Assembly (NCBI GenBank): GCA_964552195.1
Contig: CAZKFM010000011.1
Coordinates: 1-64,000 of the forward strand
Length of the DNA stretch: 64,000 bases
Direction: 5' to 3'
Source: CAZKAP01 sp964552195
GTDB lineage: Bacteria > Bacteroidota > Bacteroidia > Flavobacteriales > Flavobacteriaceae
Program-made: the position numbers and the translations under genes
Notes under the pieces: model-generated
Database searches by the model: none
Seen by the model: only the letters and a program-made list of their open reading frames with translations
Told to the model about the DNA's origin: nothing
Shown here: one piece after another, positions 1 through 7,991 of the stretch
Layout: each line of letters starts with the position of its first letter
How positions within the stretch are numbered: the stretch's first letter is position 1

Positions 1-371
1 GGGGCAATCGGATAGTTGTGCTTGGAATCCGTGGTTACCTTAAACCTTTTGGGACGACGGGCATACAGACCTGCTGCCCGCATGATCCGGGCTACACGGG
101 GACGGCTTACTCGCTTACCCATTTGCTTGAGTTCCTCCTGTATCCGAGGGGAACCGTAGCTGTGTTTACTGGACTCAAACACATCCCGGATATCCATTAA
201 CAAGCCTTCGTTTTCCTTCCACCGCCGGGAGGGAACCGCATGCAGCCAGTGATAATAACCGCTCTTGCTCACCTTAAATACTTCACACATCTTCTCGACA
301 GGAAACAGGTACCGGTGCTGTTTTATGAACCGGAATTTTTCTTGTCGCTCACGGAAAAGATGCTGATCGCC
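1..371 (-). CDS. IS3-family transposase OrfB, N-terminal part
   Basis: This is the N-terminal third of the IS3 transposase catalytic subunit, reached from orfA by a -1 shift. Reading the minus strand in the -1 frame from position 371 gives an open frame to the window edge with the segments SKSGYYHWL, SYGSPRIQEEL and VSRPRVARIMRAAGL. These are typical of the HTH_21 region that precedes the integrase core in IS150-type OrfB. The DDE residues lie outside the window. No stop or frameshift is seen in the visible part, so the element may be intact. The frame is certain, but where translation begins depends on frameshifting. Confidence 0.8.
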
Positions 372-637
372 TTTTTTAAGATATCCCGCTCCAGTCGGAC
401 ATCCTTCAGCTCGGCCTGCAGACGGGCAATCTCCTTCTCCTGGTCGGTCATCTTTGCCTTGCCTCGACCTGGAAAACTGTTGGCCTCATACTTCTTAAAC
501 TCCCGACGCCATCGGTAGATCAACTCCGGTTCGACACCTAATTCCTCAGCCACTTCCTTTACGTGGCCTCGCGCATAACTTAACTCGACTGCCTTCTGCT
601 TGAAGGAAGCCTCAAATACTCTTCTGGGTTTGGACAT
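323..637 (-). CDS. IS3-family transposase OrfA (HTH DNA-binding subunit)
   Basis: OrfA binds the terminal repeats and regulates transposition. The protein has an HTH_Tnp_1 helix-turn-helix (segments KQKAVELSYARG and ELGVEPELIYRWRREF) followed by a charged, leucine-rich coiled coil (EKEIARLQAELKDVRLERDILKKA), which is the usual OrfA build. I chose the ATG at 637 (protein starting MSKPRRVF, 104 aa), which fits the family length. An in-frame ATG at 676 would add 13 residues but leave only about 24 bp to the presumed element end. The reading frame overlaps orfB and contains the slippery heptamer near its 3' end. Confidence 0.85.
   Translation of the reverse strand: MSKPRRVFEASFKQKAVELSYARGHVKEVAEELGVEPELIYRWRREFKKYEANSFPGRGKAKMTDQEKEIARLQAELKDVRLERDILKKAISIFSVSDKKNSGS
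371..377 (-). other. Programmed -1 frameshift site (A AAA AAG)
   Basis: On the minus strand the orfA frame reads TTA AAA AAG, so the heptamer A AAA AAG is in the right phase for -1 slippage. The shifted frame continues directly into orfB without a stop. This is the known way IS3-family elements make the OrfAB transposase. No stimulatory structure was evaluated. Confidence 0.75.
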
Positions 638-1100
638 AATCATCTTCAATGTAAGCCTTTTTGTACTTACCTTCATGTCCAGTCAAATGTAGCAGGTCCA
701 AATTGCAGCAAATACTTGCTAACGAGACAATTAAAAGTACAAAAACTTTAGCCCGCTCAAACTTATAGTATTCTTGATTTAGAATTTTGGATGAAAAGAA
801 CACTAAGAAAACTTCGGCTTTGGAAGAATCGATAAATGATGCGGTCTTTGTATTCGATATTAAGAGTGATACTGTTGTCTATGGTAGTGTATGAGCCCCC
901 TACTTCTTGGACAGAAATGCGGTTTTAAAAATTTAAAGTAGTGTTAATTTTGTGTTCTCCGTTCGATCTGTAACACATAAATAGAGTAATTCGATCCAGG
1001 GCATATAGCGGGGCATATAAATAGCAAAAACAACAAATTTCCGTATTTTTATATCTCTGAAAAACAGTGATATACATTTTTAAGAATGTCTATTTCTCAA

Positions 1101-1150
1101 TTCAAAATCCAGTTCCCTCGGGAGTGTGGGTTCGATTCCCACCCAAGGTA
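1101..1150 (+). other. 3' fragment of a tRNA-Leu(CAA) gene, probable att site
   Basis: The segment begins exactly at an anticodon loop (TTCAAAA, anticodon CAA), then has the 3' anticodon stem TCCAG, a long variable arm (CCC-TC-GGG core), a T arm with paired GTGGG and CCCAC around TTCGATT, and a 3' acceptor strand CCAAGGT followed by A. The long variable arm and the A discriminator fit tRNA-Leu. The 5' half (acceptor, D arm, CTGGA stem) is absent upstream, so this is not a working tRNA. Starting in the anticodon loop is typical of the copy left by elements that integrate into tRNA genes. Confidence 0.65.
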
Positions 1151-1159
1151 CTTTCTTCA
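1142..1159 (+). repeat. 18-bp direct repeat, left copy (tRNA 3' end)
   Basis: The 18 bases starting CCCAAGGTAC and ending TTTCTTCA cover the tRNA acceptor end and the bases after it. They recur exactly at 2776-2793. The two copies bracket a 1.6-kb segment that contains only the fic gene. This is consistent with an att duplication. Confidence 0.6.
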
Positions 1160-1183
1160 AAACCCCTTATTTTTTGGGGTGTT
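1160..1183 (+). terminator. Hairpin after the tRNA fragment
   Basis: ACCCC (1162-1166) and GGGGT (1176-1180) can pair around a T-rich 9-nt loop. It sits right after the tRNA 3' end, where a tRNA terminator would be. There is only a weak T run after the stem. Confidence 0.35.
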
Positions 1184-1373
1184 TCAGGACTTTGTTTCCC
1201 GTTACCATCTTAGTTTTGTAGAGGCAGAAACCGTAGCGGGGCATGTAACGGGGCATGACGAATTGTAGGTCATCAACTCAAAGAGAACTAACCCTGAAAT
1301 AAATATACTTGCATATATCACGGTCAAGTACGTATGGAGACCATTGGAATGATGTCTTGACTCAATCACCTGC

Positions 1374-2486
1374 TTAAGAAGGATTGGCACTCTCATGATC
1401 GATATTTAAATAATAGCGTGTGCCTTTGCGTTCACCAGTTCTTTTCAAGGCACCCATCTCAACCAGTTTCTGTAAATCCCTGGTAGCCGTTGAGGCAGTC
1501 GTTCCTGAAATCGTGATGTAGTTATCCGCACTCAAACCCCCTCTAAATCCATCGATGCCTTCCCTGAATATACGCTCAACAACCTTTGCCTGCCGCTCAT
1601 TGAAGTGCTTTTCAAAACGGATGTAGTATTTGCTTTTTTCTATCAGGAAATCGATCATACTCTGCGTATGCCTTTGGGCGGTCAGCACCAGTTCGCCGAA
1701 ATAAACAAGCCAATTCGAAATTTCTAAGCCTTTACTGTTATTGTGAAGGGCTGAATAATAGGCCTTTTTATTGCTTTCTATGGTGTGCGAGATGGCGATA
1801 AGCGTTGGTCGCTGCAAACTTTGTGATAGCGCTTTTTCGGATATGGCCCGCCCGATACGTCCATTTCCATCTTCGAAGGGGTGTATGCTCTCAAAGTACA
1901 AATGTGCAATACCTGCTCGGGTGAGTGGTTCTAATGACAAGTTCTCACCATTGAACCAATGGATAAAAGCCTCCATCTCCTTAGGCACCCTCGAAGAAGG
2001 AGGTCCCTCAAAATGAACTGTTGGATGATCTATCGCCCCAGACACCACCTGCATGGGATCTGCATGGGTTCGATACGCTCCGATATCGATTAAATCCCTG
2101 CGGCCATTAGTGAGCATTTTGTGCCATTCAAATAGCTGCTCATGAGTCAAAGGAATGTCATAGGTTGTATACAAATCTACCATCATTTCGGAGATACCCT
2201 GTTCTGCCGGAGGTATGCGCCTGTTGTCCGTTTTCAAGCCAAACTGCCTGCGTATCGTAGATTGCAGAGAATCTCGATTGAGTATTTCGCCTTCAATCTC
2301 AGAAGTCTTATAGGCTTCATCACTGATCAGGTTTATTTTGAGTACATCCCGATCTTCATCACTGACATGTTTTAAGCTGCCCAATAGCATTCCTGCTTTA
2401 TGAAGAAACTCTTTCTCATATCCGCTTAATTGATCCGGTGTATAGGTAAATTCTGGCCAGTTTTTTAATTCCCAGTTCCAAGTCAC
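1374..2486 (-). CDS. Fic-family protein with N-terminal inhibitory motif and C-terminal winged helix
   Basis: Fic proteins usually transfer AMP from ATP to a target protein. The catalytic motif HPFEDGNGR is complete at residues 202-210. A TSEIEG motif at 61-66 matches the inhibitory (S/T)xxxE(G/N) helix on the N-terminal side (class II), so activity is probably self-restrained. A Fic_N-like region precedes the core. The last about 90 residues look like a winged helix-turn-helix (RQAKVVERIF, ITISGTTASTATRDLQKL). The length of 370 aa is normal for this subgroup. It lies alone between two 18-bp tRNA-derived repeats, and dyads upstream of the start could be its own operator. The target is unknown. 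Confidence 0.9.
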   Translation of the reverse strand: MTWNWELKNWPEFTYTPDQLSGYEKEFLHKAGMLLGSLKHVSDEDRDVLKINLISDEAYKTSEIEGEILNRDSLQSTIRRQFGLKTDNRRIPPAEQGISEMMVDLYTTYDIPLTHEQLFEWHKMLTNGRRDLIDIGAYRTHADPMQVVSGAIDHPTVHFEGPPSSRVPKEMEAFIHWFNGENLSLEPLTRAGIAHLYFESIHPFEDGNGRIGRAISEKALSQSLQRPTLIAISHTIESNKKAYYSALHNNSKGLEISNWLVYFGELVLTAQRHTQSMIDFLIEKSKYYIRFEKHFNERQAKVVERIFREGIDGFRGGLSADNYITISGTTASTATRDLQKLVEMGALKRTGERKGTRYYLNIDHESANPS

Positions 2487-2502
2487 TAACTATATATTTA
2501 TA

Positions 2503-2563
2503 AGATATAGCTCAATATAAAGCATAATTATGAGCTATAAAATAAAATGTTTTGGCTCATAAT
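2503..2563 (-). promoter_or_regulatory. Overlapping dyads upstream of fic, possible autoregulatory operator
   Basis: Three related half-sites lie 20-77 bp before the fic start: TATAGCTCA (2506-2514), TGAGCTATA (2531-2539, exact reverse complement of the first) and GCTCATAAT (2555-2563, exact reverse complement of ATTATGAGC at 2527-2535). Alternating half-sites in an AT-rich promoter suggest binding of a dimeric regulator. The winged helix of the Fic protein is the obvious candidate, by inference. Confidence 0.45.
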
Positions 2564-2775
2564 GAACTAGATAGTGGGCTAAACAGGTACGGTATATGAC
2601 TCATTACCACAGATCACTGGGTGTTAGAGATGATGCAGATTTACGCTTTTTGTAGAAACCCCTATTTTTTAATGTTGGTCTTCTCCCGTTTTAGGGGCTT
2701 TCTAGTATAAGGTTCCGGTAGCATTACGATGAAAGCATACCAACGTACTATAGATCAGCTGAGGATAAAGTCACC

Positions 2776-2793
2776 CCCAAGGTACTTTCTTCA
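2776..2793 (+). repeat. 18-bp direct repeat, right copy
   Basis: This is an exact second copy of the 1142-1159 repeat. Here it is not preceded by the rest of a tRNA, so only the acceptor end and the bases after it are duplicated. The surrounding 2487-2883 stretch contains no gene. Apart from this repeat and the dyads next to fic it holds a loose CCCCTA/TAGGGG inverted repeat at about 2657-2700. Confidence 0.6.
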
Positions 2794-2883
2794 GGATGCA
2801 ATAGTTTTTCCCGTCAGCTAGCACCCGGTTCGCATTTCCCTCCATAATTTTGCGCTCGTCTTTTTAAATAGCGCTTTTGCCCG

Positions 2884-3579
2884 ATGAACATCAACTGGAC
2901 CGATATACTGCGGAAGAATCAGCATACATTCGGCGACATATTGGATTTTACCATCACCGAATCCAATTCGATACCTCTGGATTTTACCAAAGAGAACAAG
3001 GAGATCACATCTGAAGTGATCGCGGATGCGGAGGCGCAGGAACGCTATGTTTTCGGCCTGATCCACAGCCGCGGACGTAAAGTAGGAGTGGGCGGATATC
3101 TGGAAGAAAGGGATATTTACAGCAGGAGCGAGATCTTTAGTGGTACTGCTGAGCAGCGGTGCATTCATCTGGGTGTGGATCTTTGGATAGAGAGCGAAAC
3201 TCCGGTATTCGCCCCTCTGGAGGGAGAGGTGTTTAGCGTCAGGGATAATGCAGGTCTCGGCGATTATGGCCCTACCATTATTCTGAAGCACGAACTGGAG
3301 GGCACCCCTTTTTATACCCTGTACGGACACTTGTCGGCAGATTCTCTGGATGGTATTCAGGTGGGGGACAGGATTAACAAAGGGGAGCGATTTTGCAAGA
3401 TTGGAAATTACCCGACCAACGGAAATTATGCCCCGCACTTGCACTTTCAGCTCATAACCGATCTTGACGATTACATTGAGGGCAATTACCCCGGTGTGTG
3501 TTCCAAGTCGGACCTTGCCCGGTTCAGCACCATTTGCCCGGATCCCAACCTGATCTTGCAGATTCCCTCTCTGGGGTAG
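2884..3579 (+). CDS. M23/LytM-type metallopeptidase domain protein without a signal peptide
   Basis: The C-terminal half is a Peptidase_M23 domain with the expected zinc and catalytic residues: H95 and D99 (HLGVD), H149 (YGHL) and the HLH motif at 185-187. Known enzymes of the family cut peptide cross-links of peptidoglycan. The 231-aa protein starts MNINWTDILRK, with no hydrophobic leader, so either it stays in the cytoplasm or the export signal is not recognisable. ATG at 2884 is the first in-frame start and lies close to the right tRNA repeat. The next gene is 199 bp downstream. The substrate is not clear. Confidence 0.85.
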   Translation: MNINWTDILRKNQHTFGDILDFTITESNSIPLDFTKENKEITSEVIADAEAQERYVFGLIHSRGRKVGVGGYLEERDIYSRSEIFSGTAEQRCIHLGVDLWIESETPVFAPLEGEVFSVRDNAGLGDYGPTIILKHELEGTPFYTLYGHLSADSLDGIQVGDRINKGERFCKIGNYPTNGNYAPHLHFQLITDLDDYIEGNYPGVCSKSDLARFSTICPDPNLILQIPSLG

Positions 3580-3778
3580 TTGAAGATCATGGCTGGCCTT
3601 GAATGAGCCATTCTCTGCGGGTTCGCTGATAACGGTATATGGGCTGACAGGCCTCCTAACTTCCGATCCCAAAACCGGGGAACTTGCCCGCATAACCGGT
3701 CAAAGAACCAGGGAAGTCCCAGAGATCAAAAGCACCTGAAGGCTCGACAGTAAACAACGGTTTCCCTAACTTCAGAAT

Positions 3779-4687
3779 GTGAAGTGTGTCTTTGTCATCA
3801 ACAACAAAAACAATCGCCTTCGTAAGCAATGGCCAGCCATTAAACGCCAACTGCAAAAGGCTGAGCTGGGTGAGCCCAGGTACATCTTTACTCAAGGGGC
3901 TAAACATGCCATTGAGATTGGCAAACAGGTCACTGCTGAAGGCTGTGATTACCTGATTGCAGTGGGGGGCGATGGCACTCTGCATGAGGTGGTCAATGGG
4001 GTTATGCTAAGCGGGGCCACTGAGGTCGAATACCCTACAATTGGCCTGCTTCCCCTTGGCTCGGCCAATGATTTCGCCCGAACGGCAGGGATTACGGATT
4101 CGGTGGAGGAACTCGTTAAATGGTTACAAACGGATACCACAGTGCGGGTAGACTTGGGAAAGATCGAATTTCCGTCTCAGAAGGAACCCCGCTACTTCAT
4201 CAATATCGCCGGATTTGGCCTGGGTGCCGAGGTGGTGCAGGGTCTGGAGAAGGCCCACCCGTTTTGGGGACCGCGACTCAACTATTTCATCCATATCATA
4301 AAAGGGTTTCTGAAGTACTCTAAGAAGGAAGTCCGCTGCACGGGGGATACCTGCCAATGGGCAGGTAAGATGCTGCAGTTGGCCGTTGCCAACGGGCGGT
4401 ATTTCGGAAATGCCATTGGCATAGCTCCCGATGCCAAGCTAAGCGATGGACGGATGCAGATCGCCATTTTCGGAGACCTGAGCGTGTGGGATTACCTGAG
4501 AAATCTGGGAAAGCTTAAACGGGCTGTCCGGATCTCTCATCCGCAGGTGCATTACCACACCTCGACTAAGTTGCTGCTGGAATCTCAAGGCTCTTGCGGA
4601 GTCGAGGCCGATGGTGAATTTGTCGGTTATACCCCGGCAGCGATCAGTATAGTACCGGCTGCGATCCGATTCCTGATGGAAGGGTAA
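3779..4687 (+). CDS. Diacylglycerol/lipid kinase family protein (YegS/BmrU-like)
   Basis: The 302-aa protein has the DAGK catalytic fold: the nucleotide-binding GGDGT at residues 63-67 in the context LIAVGGDGTLHEVVNG, a LPLGSANDFART segment that matches the G-(S/T)-x-N-D-(F/L)-A motif, and a C-terminal beta-sandwich region ending near VEADGEFVG. Such enzymes phosphorylate diacylglycerol or related lipids with ATP at the membrane surface. The start is a GTG at 3779. A TAA lies two codons upstream in the same frame, so no earlier start is possible. The gene appears to be single. Confidence 0.9.
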   Translation: MKCVFVINNKNNRLRKQWPAIKRQLQKAELGEPRYIFTQGAKHAIEIGKQVTAEGCDYLIAVGGDGTLHEVVNGVMLSGATEVEYPTIGLLPLGSANDFARTAGITDSVEELVKWLQTDTTVRVDLGKIEFPSQKEPRYFINIAGFGLGAEVVQGLEKAHPFWGPRLNYFIHIIKGFLKYSKKEVRCTGDTCQWAGKMLQLAVANGRYFGNAIGIAPDAKLSDGRMQIAIFGDLSVWDYLRNLGKLKRAVRISHPQVHYHTSTKLLLESQGSCGVEADGEFVGYTPAAISIVPAAIRFLMEG

Positions 4688-4755
4688 CACTATACTGCTT
4701 AAGGAATTTAATTATCTTGTATTCAATAAATTAAGTTTAATCTAAACCCTAACCC

Positions 4756-5235
4756 ATGAAGAAGTTATTTTGTTTTACAATTCCTCTCCTATTACTGGCT
4801 TCGTGTCAGGAACCTGCCGTAGATCAGGAGGCCGAAGCAGAGAAGCTCATGCAGCTCTCCAGAGAATGGTCTGCCTCCGTTCAGGCTGGTGACTTGGAAA
4901 AGATCATGAGTTACTGGGCAGAAGACGCCATTATCATGTCGCCGGACGATCCCAGTATGACAGGTAAAGAGAGCATCAGGGGGATGGTGGAAAGGTCCTT
5001 ACAGAATCCGGGATTCGAAATCCGCTGGGAGCCTAAAGAGGCCTATCTCTCCGAAAGTGGTGACCTCGGCTATGTCTTAATTCAGAATTATTATACGATT
5101 CCTGTAGATACCCTGGGTAATCGCAAAAAGGTCTTCAATAAAGGGGTTGAGATATGGAAGAAACAGGAGGACGGCAGTTGGAAAAACGCGGTGGACATCT
5201 ATAATGGTGATCCCAGTATAGAGTCGCTGGATTAG
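4756..5235 (+). CDS. Lipoprotein with SnoaL-like/DUF4440 domain
   Basis: The protein (159 aa) starts with a lipoprotein signal, KKLFCFTIPLLLLASC, with the lipid cysteine at 17. The rest has the cone-like NTF2/SnoaL pattern used by DUF4440 proteins: an amphipathic first helix (REWSASVQAGDLEKIMSYWAEDA), a SPDDPSMTGKESIRG loop, and a strand-rich C-terminus ending WKNAVDIYNGD. No catalytic residues can be assigned, so function stays open (small-ligand binding or a ketosteroid-isomerase-like reaction). It has a 68-bp gap before it and probably its own promoter. Confidence 0.75.
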   Translation: MKKLFCFTIPLLLLASCQEPAVDQEAEAEKLMQLSREWSASVQAGDLEKIMSYWAEDAIIMSPDDPSMTGKESIRGMVERSLQNPGFEIRWEPKEAYLSESGDLGYVLIQNYYTIPVDTLGNRKKVFNKGVEIWKKQEDGSWKNAVDIYNGDPSIESLD

Positions 5236-5324
5236 AGCACCATGCTCAAATTCATTTTCAGAATTCGGATGTTAATGACACCTGCTTTTATGTATCTTTT
5301 ATCAGCTAACCATTAATGTAAACG

Positions 5325-6221
5325 ATGAAGTCTTTTTTATTAACTGTATTCAGCCTGTTATTAGGACCGGGATTGACCTTCGCCCAGGGCATTAATTTCC
5401 TGGGTGTAGTGGAAAAGCCCAGCCGCACAACGCCGGTGGAGGCCAATCTGGGTGCTACCGGGGGGTATATTACCTTTGACTACTCCTATCGAACGGGCTG
5501 TGTTGGGGGGTATAAGATCAAGGTGAACTTCTCTAAATCCCTGAACCAATTACAACCCGGCGAAACCTTTCAGGTCACTCTGAATTGCGAGGATTGCAGC
5601 ACTCCCTGCGGATACAAATGGAAGATCGTAGAATTCTTCGATGCCGGAGACGTGCGGTCGATCGATCAGTACCCGACCTACCAGTACAATGAAAATCTGA
5701 AGATACTCAGCAGTTCGACGGGTTCTTCGGGAGTCAACGATCACACGCCTGGTATGGTAACCAACACTTTTACCGTGCGTTACGAGCCCAAGAAGCAGGT
5801 TCCTCTGACTGCATTGAAGCTCATCGCGGCTTTTGACCACGAAATCTACCTGGTCTTTGGACAGGAAGCCGGTTCTTCACCTGTGAATCCGACCTACGCC
5901 ATCCGATCGGGATATTGGAGCGGCTGGGGAAGCACGACCCTGATGCCGGACCGTGGAGGGTTCAAGGGCACGTATTCCGATACCTACGTGAAATCGGAAA
6001 AAGGAGTCATTAGCCTTCGGCCAGGAAGTAACGGCACCTGGACCGGGACCTGGGGCGAACCTGCCATTGGCCGTTCCGGAACGCTTTACGACATTCGTAT
6101 CTCTGCAGATGGAAAGAGGATCAGCGGTAAGTACGACGTAACGCAGACCGGGAGCAGGGGCGGTAAGGTGTCCGGCCAGAGTTTTACCTGGACCTGGAAG
6201 TCGGCCATGGTCAAGCGTTAG
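5325..6221 (+). CDS. Exported protein of unknown function
   Basis: The 298-aa protein has a clear signal peptide (KSFLLTVFSLLLGPGLTFAQG). Residues about 50-180 are beta-rich with four closely spaced cysteines (LNCEDCSTPCGYKWK plus an earlier TGCVGG), suggesting disulfides. The C-terminal about 100 residues (SGYWSGWGSTTLMPDRGGFKG and repeated G-T-W and S-G-K patterns) look like a small beta-sheet domain resembling those that bind surfaces or sugars. I do not recognise a family. The gene is convergent with the next one, with only 9 bp between them. Confidence 0.65.
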   Translation: MKSFLLTVFSLLLGPGLTFAQGINFLGVVEKPSRTTPVEANLGATGGYITFDYSYRTGCVGGYKIKVNFSKSLNQLQPGETFQVTLNCEDCSTPCGYKWKIVEFFDAGDVRSIDQYPTYQYNENLKILSSSTGSSGVNDHTPGMVTNTFTVRYEPKKQVPLTALKLIAAFDHEIYLVFGQEAGSSPVNPTYAIRSGYWSGWGSTTLMPDRGGFKGTYSDTYVKSEKGVISLRPGSNGTWTGTWGEPAIGRSGTLYDIRISADGKRISGKYDVTQTGSRGGKVSGQSFTWTWKSAMVKR

Positions 6222-6230
6222 GAGAGGGAT

Positions 6231-7991
6231 TTATTCCACCTCGAAGACCAGCACTTGTTTTACCGGGCGTAAATCCGGGCTGATCCCTTCCAGCACCACC
6301 TCGAAGGTGCCTTTGATATCGGAGGTGTAAAAGCTCAGGGAGGTTGTCTCTTCTGCCAGTCGCAGGTCGGGCTCCCACAATAGCTGTCTCCTGAAGTCGG
6401 GGATGTTCTTGTATAGCCCTGGATTGCTGTAGTCCTGACGGAAGTATTTTTTCTCCGGTATGGGCCTGACCAGTTCTACGGTATTCACTCCATAGGCATA
6501 GCTGTCCAGGAAGTCTTCTTCATAGGTGACCACGTCGAAGATGCCGTCGAATACCTGTCCTCCGAATACAAACTGCCTTTGGGAAAGCCGGATGGTCTCG
6601 ATCTTATCGGGATCGAATTCGATGAGTTTACGGTGATCCTGCACGATGATTCCATCGACGATGACCAATGAGCCGTATCCTACATCGGCTCGGGTGCGGT
6701 TGTCCGTTCGGATATAGACGGTCTGTTTCCCGTCCCGGTCTGTATCGATCCAGGCATTATCCACGATCTCGACCAGCACTTCCTTAAACGTTTTGAATCG
6801 GGTGTATTCGTCCAGCTTGTATTCTACCGCTTCCTCCCCGTAGACTGGTGCAAATGAATTGTCCAGTCGCACCGTATCGGGTTTGACGTTGAAGTAGGCA
6901 TTCTCTACCTGGTTCTGTATACTCCGCTCTTCGATCAGGTCCTTCATCCTATTTTTATCCAGTCGAAAGCGCCGCACGCTTTGCGTATCGATATTCAGGC
7001 TAGGGGTGGAGTCCATTTCCACTTCATAGCGGGAGGACAGTCCCCCCAGCACCTGGAAAATGGACTCGGAGTTGAGGTTGAGGGTATTCATGGAAAACGT
7101 GAAGGAGCCGTCGGCCTCGACGGGAATCACCCGAAATTCGTACTGCCTGCCCGGCAAAGAGAATATAATTCGCTCGTCAGTAATTCCTACTCCGGAATCC
7201 TGTGGGACCAGACTGCCCCGGAAGACCTCTCCGCGCAGTTCGGGCAGGGTCGAAATTCCATTGGTGCTAACGGGCTGAGGCCTCAAACTCTGAGTGAGAT
7301 ATGCTCCCGGACTGAGACGGCTTCCGTACGAGAGACCGTCACTGAGCTGACGCACGGACAGGGAATAGCTACCGGCTCCTACCCGGGTGGAAGTGATGTC
7401 CAGATTCACTTTCTCGCGTATGCCGTAGGTCTCCTTGTCCAATCGCAGCTCGAATCCGGCTGCGTTCGGTGTAATGGCGGATTCCTGGGAGTTTTCGGTG
7501 AAAGACTCGGATTCGTCACCCCTGAACACCCGCTGATTGTTGGTGTACGGATTAATGATAACCAGAGGATCGCTGAAGAAGGTGTCGCTGCTCCAGTTCC
7601 GCATATAGGCTGTATAGGCGACCAGCGTGTAGTGTCCGGAGGCGAGGCTGGTGGGGATAAAGAAGTCTCCCTGACCGTAACCATCCTTCATGCTGACTTT
7701 CTGAAAGAGCCTGCGCTGCCCGTTTTCGTCCAGCAGCTCGATATAGGCCACCTTGCTCAGCGGGGAGGTTCCCTGGAAGCGTTCGCTAAGGCCGTAAAGC
7801 CTGAAATAAAGGTACTCCCCCGTAAGCAGCAGATTGCTGTTGTAATGCACATAAATCCCTTCCTGACCGGCCCGGTCTATCAATTCGGCAGGCAGGCTGG
7901 CGGATTGCTGGGCATGGAACGGCGTCCCGCCGGCGGCAAGCAGAAGGAAAAGGGCGAGGGCGTATCGGGTAAACATGGCGGTAGGTTTCAT
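6231..7991 (-). CDS. Exported MG2 (macroglobulin)-like domain protein of a TonB receptor cassette
   Basis: The 586-aa protein starts with a signal peptide (TRYALALFLLLAAGGTPFHAQ). Residues about 30-140 follow the MG2 pattern common in Bacteroidetes exported proteins: VHYNSNLLLTGEYLYFRLY, a YIELLDENG strand and the ASGHYTLVAYTAYMRNW ending. The middle and end contain beta-sandwich repeats and a TonB-plug-like stretch (YGSLVIVDGIIVQD). I chose the ATG at 7991 because it overlaps the upstream stop as TAATG and begins at the signal peptide; an ATG 57 bp earlier would run into the upstream gene. Its role is probably periplasmic or outer-membrane support for the receptor, by inference from the coupled genes. 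Confidence 0.75.
   Translation of the reverse strand: MKPTAMFTRYALALFLLLAAGGTPFHAQQSASLPAELIDRAGQEGIYVHYNSNLLLTGEYLYFRLYGLSERFQGTSPLSKVAYIELLDENGQRRLFQKVSMKDGYGQGDFFIPTSLASGHYTLVAYTAYMRNWSSDTFFSDPLVIINPYTNNQRVFRGDESESFTENSQESAITPNAAGFELRLDKETYGIREKVNLDITSTRVGAGSYSLSVRQLSDGLSYGSRLSPGAYLTQSLRPQPVSTNGISTLPELRGEVFRGSLVPQDSGVGITDERIIFSLPGRQYEFRVIPVEADGSFTFSMNTLNLNSESIFQVLGGLSSRYEVEMDSTPSLNIDTQSVRRFRLDKNRMKDLIEERSIQNQVENAYFNVKPDTVRLDNSFAPVYGEEAVEYKLDEYTRFKTFKEVLVEIVDNAWIDTDRDGKQTVYIRTDNRTRADVGYGSLVIVDGIIVQDHRKLIEFDPDKIETIRLSQRQFVFGGQVFDGIFDVVTYEEDFLDSYAYGVNTVELVRPIPEKKYFRQDYSNPGLYKNIPDFRRQLLWEPDLRLAEETTSLSFYTSDIKGTFEVVLEGISPDLRPVKQVLVFEVE

Larger units (their letters stand above)
1..700 (-). mobile_element. 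IS3-family insertion sequence (IS150-like), cut by the window edge
   Basis: The segment carries an overlapping orfA/orfB pair on the minus strand, joined by an A6G slippery run, which is the standard layout of IS3-family elements. The element enters from beyond position 1, so the catalytic DDE domain and the far terminal repeat are not visible. The near end is placed at about 700 because the minus strand there starts TGGACCTGCTAC, beginning with TG as IS3 ends do. Without the other end the terminal repeat and target duplication cannot be confirmed, so the right boundary is an estimate. Confidence 0.75.
998..1259 (+). repeat. Four GGGCAT direct repeats around the tRNA fragment
   Basis: Copies read AGGGCATATA (998-1007), AGCGGGGCATATA (1007-1019), AGCGGGGCATGTA (1235-1247) and AACGGGGCATGAC (1247-1259). 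They form two close pairs, one on each side of the tRNA fragment at 1101-1150. Paired short direct repeats flanking an att core are what arm-type integrase sites look like, so I infer that role. No integrase is in the window to support it. Confidence 0.5.
701..1373. other. Gene-poor integration zone between the IS and the fic gene
   Basis: No convincing gene is present in these 670 bases. They hold a 3' tRNA-Leu fragment (1101-1150) with a hairpin after it, four GGGCAT repeats around it, and AT-rich sequence. A 39-codon open frame without an ATG (778-894, ending in TGA) might be the tail of a gene cut by the IS, but it is too short to identify. No integrase gene is visible. Confidence 0.5.

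Noticed and set aside
778..894. A 39-codon protein-like open frame ending in TGA next to the IS
   Set aside because: No start codon other than a possible TTG, and too short to match to a family; mentioned only as a possible gene tail.
1086..1268. A 60-codon open frame over the tRNA fragment
   Set aside because: It runs through the tRNA-like segment and the GGGGCAT repeats, so the frame is accidental.
2818..3693. A 291-codon minus-strand open frame across the M23 peptidase gene
   Set aside because: It lies antisense to a gene with clear zinc motifs, and its product has no recognisable domains; it is a shadow frame.
3580..3778. A 51-codon open stretch between the M23 and lipid kinase genes
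   Set aside because: No start codon and no family resemblance; I cannot show it is a gene remnant.
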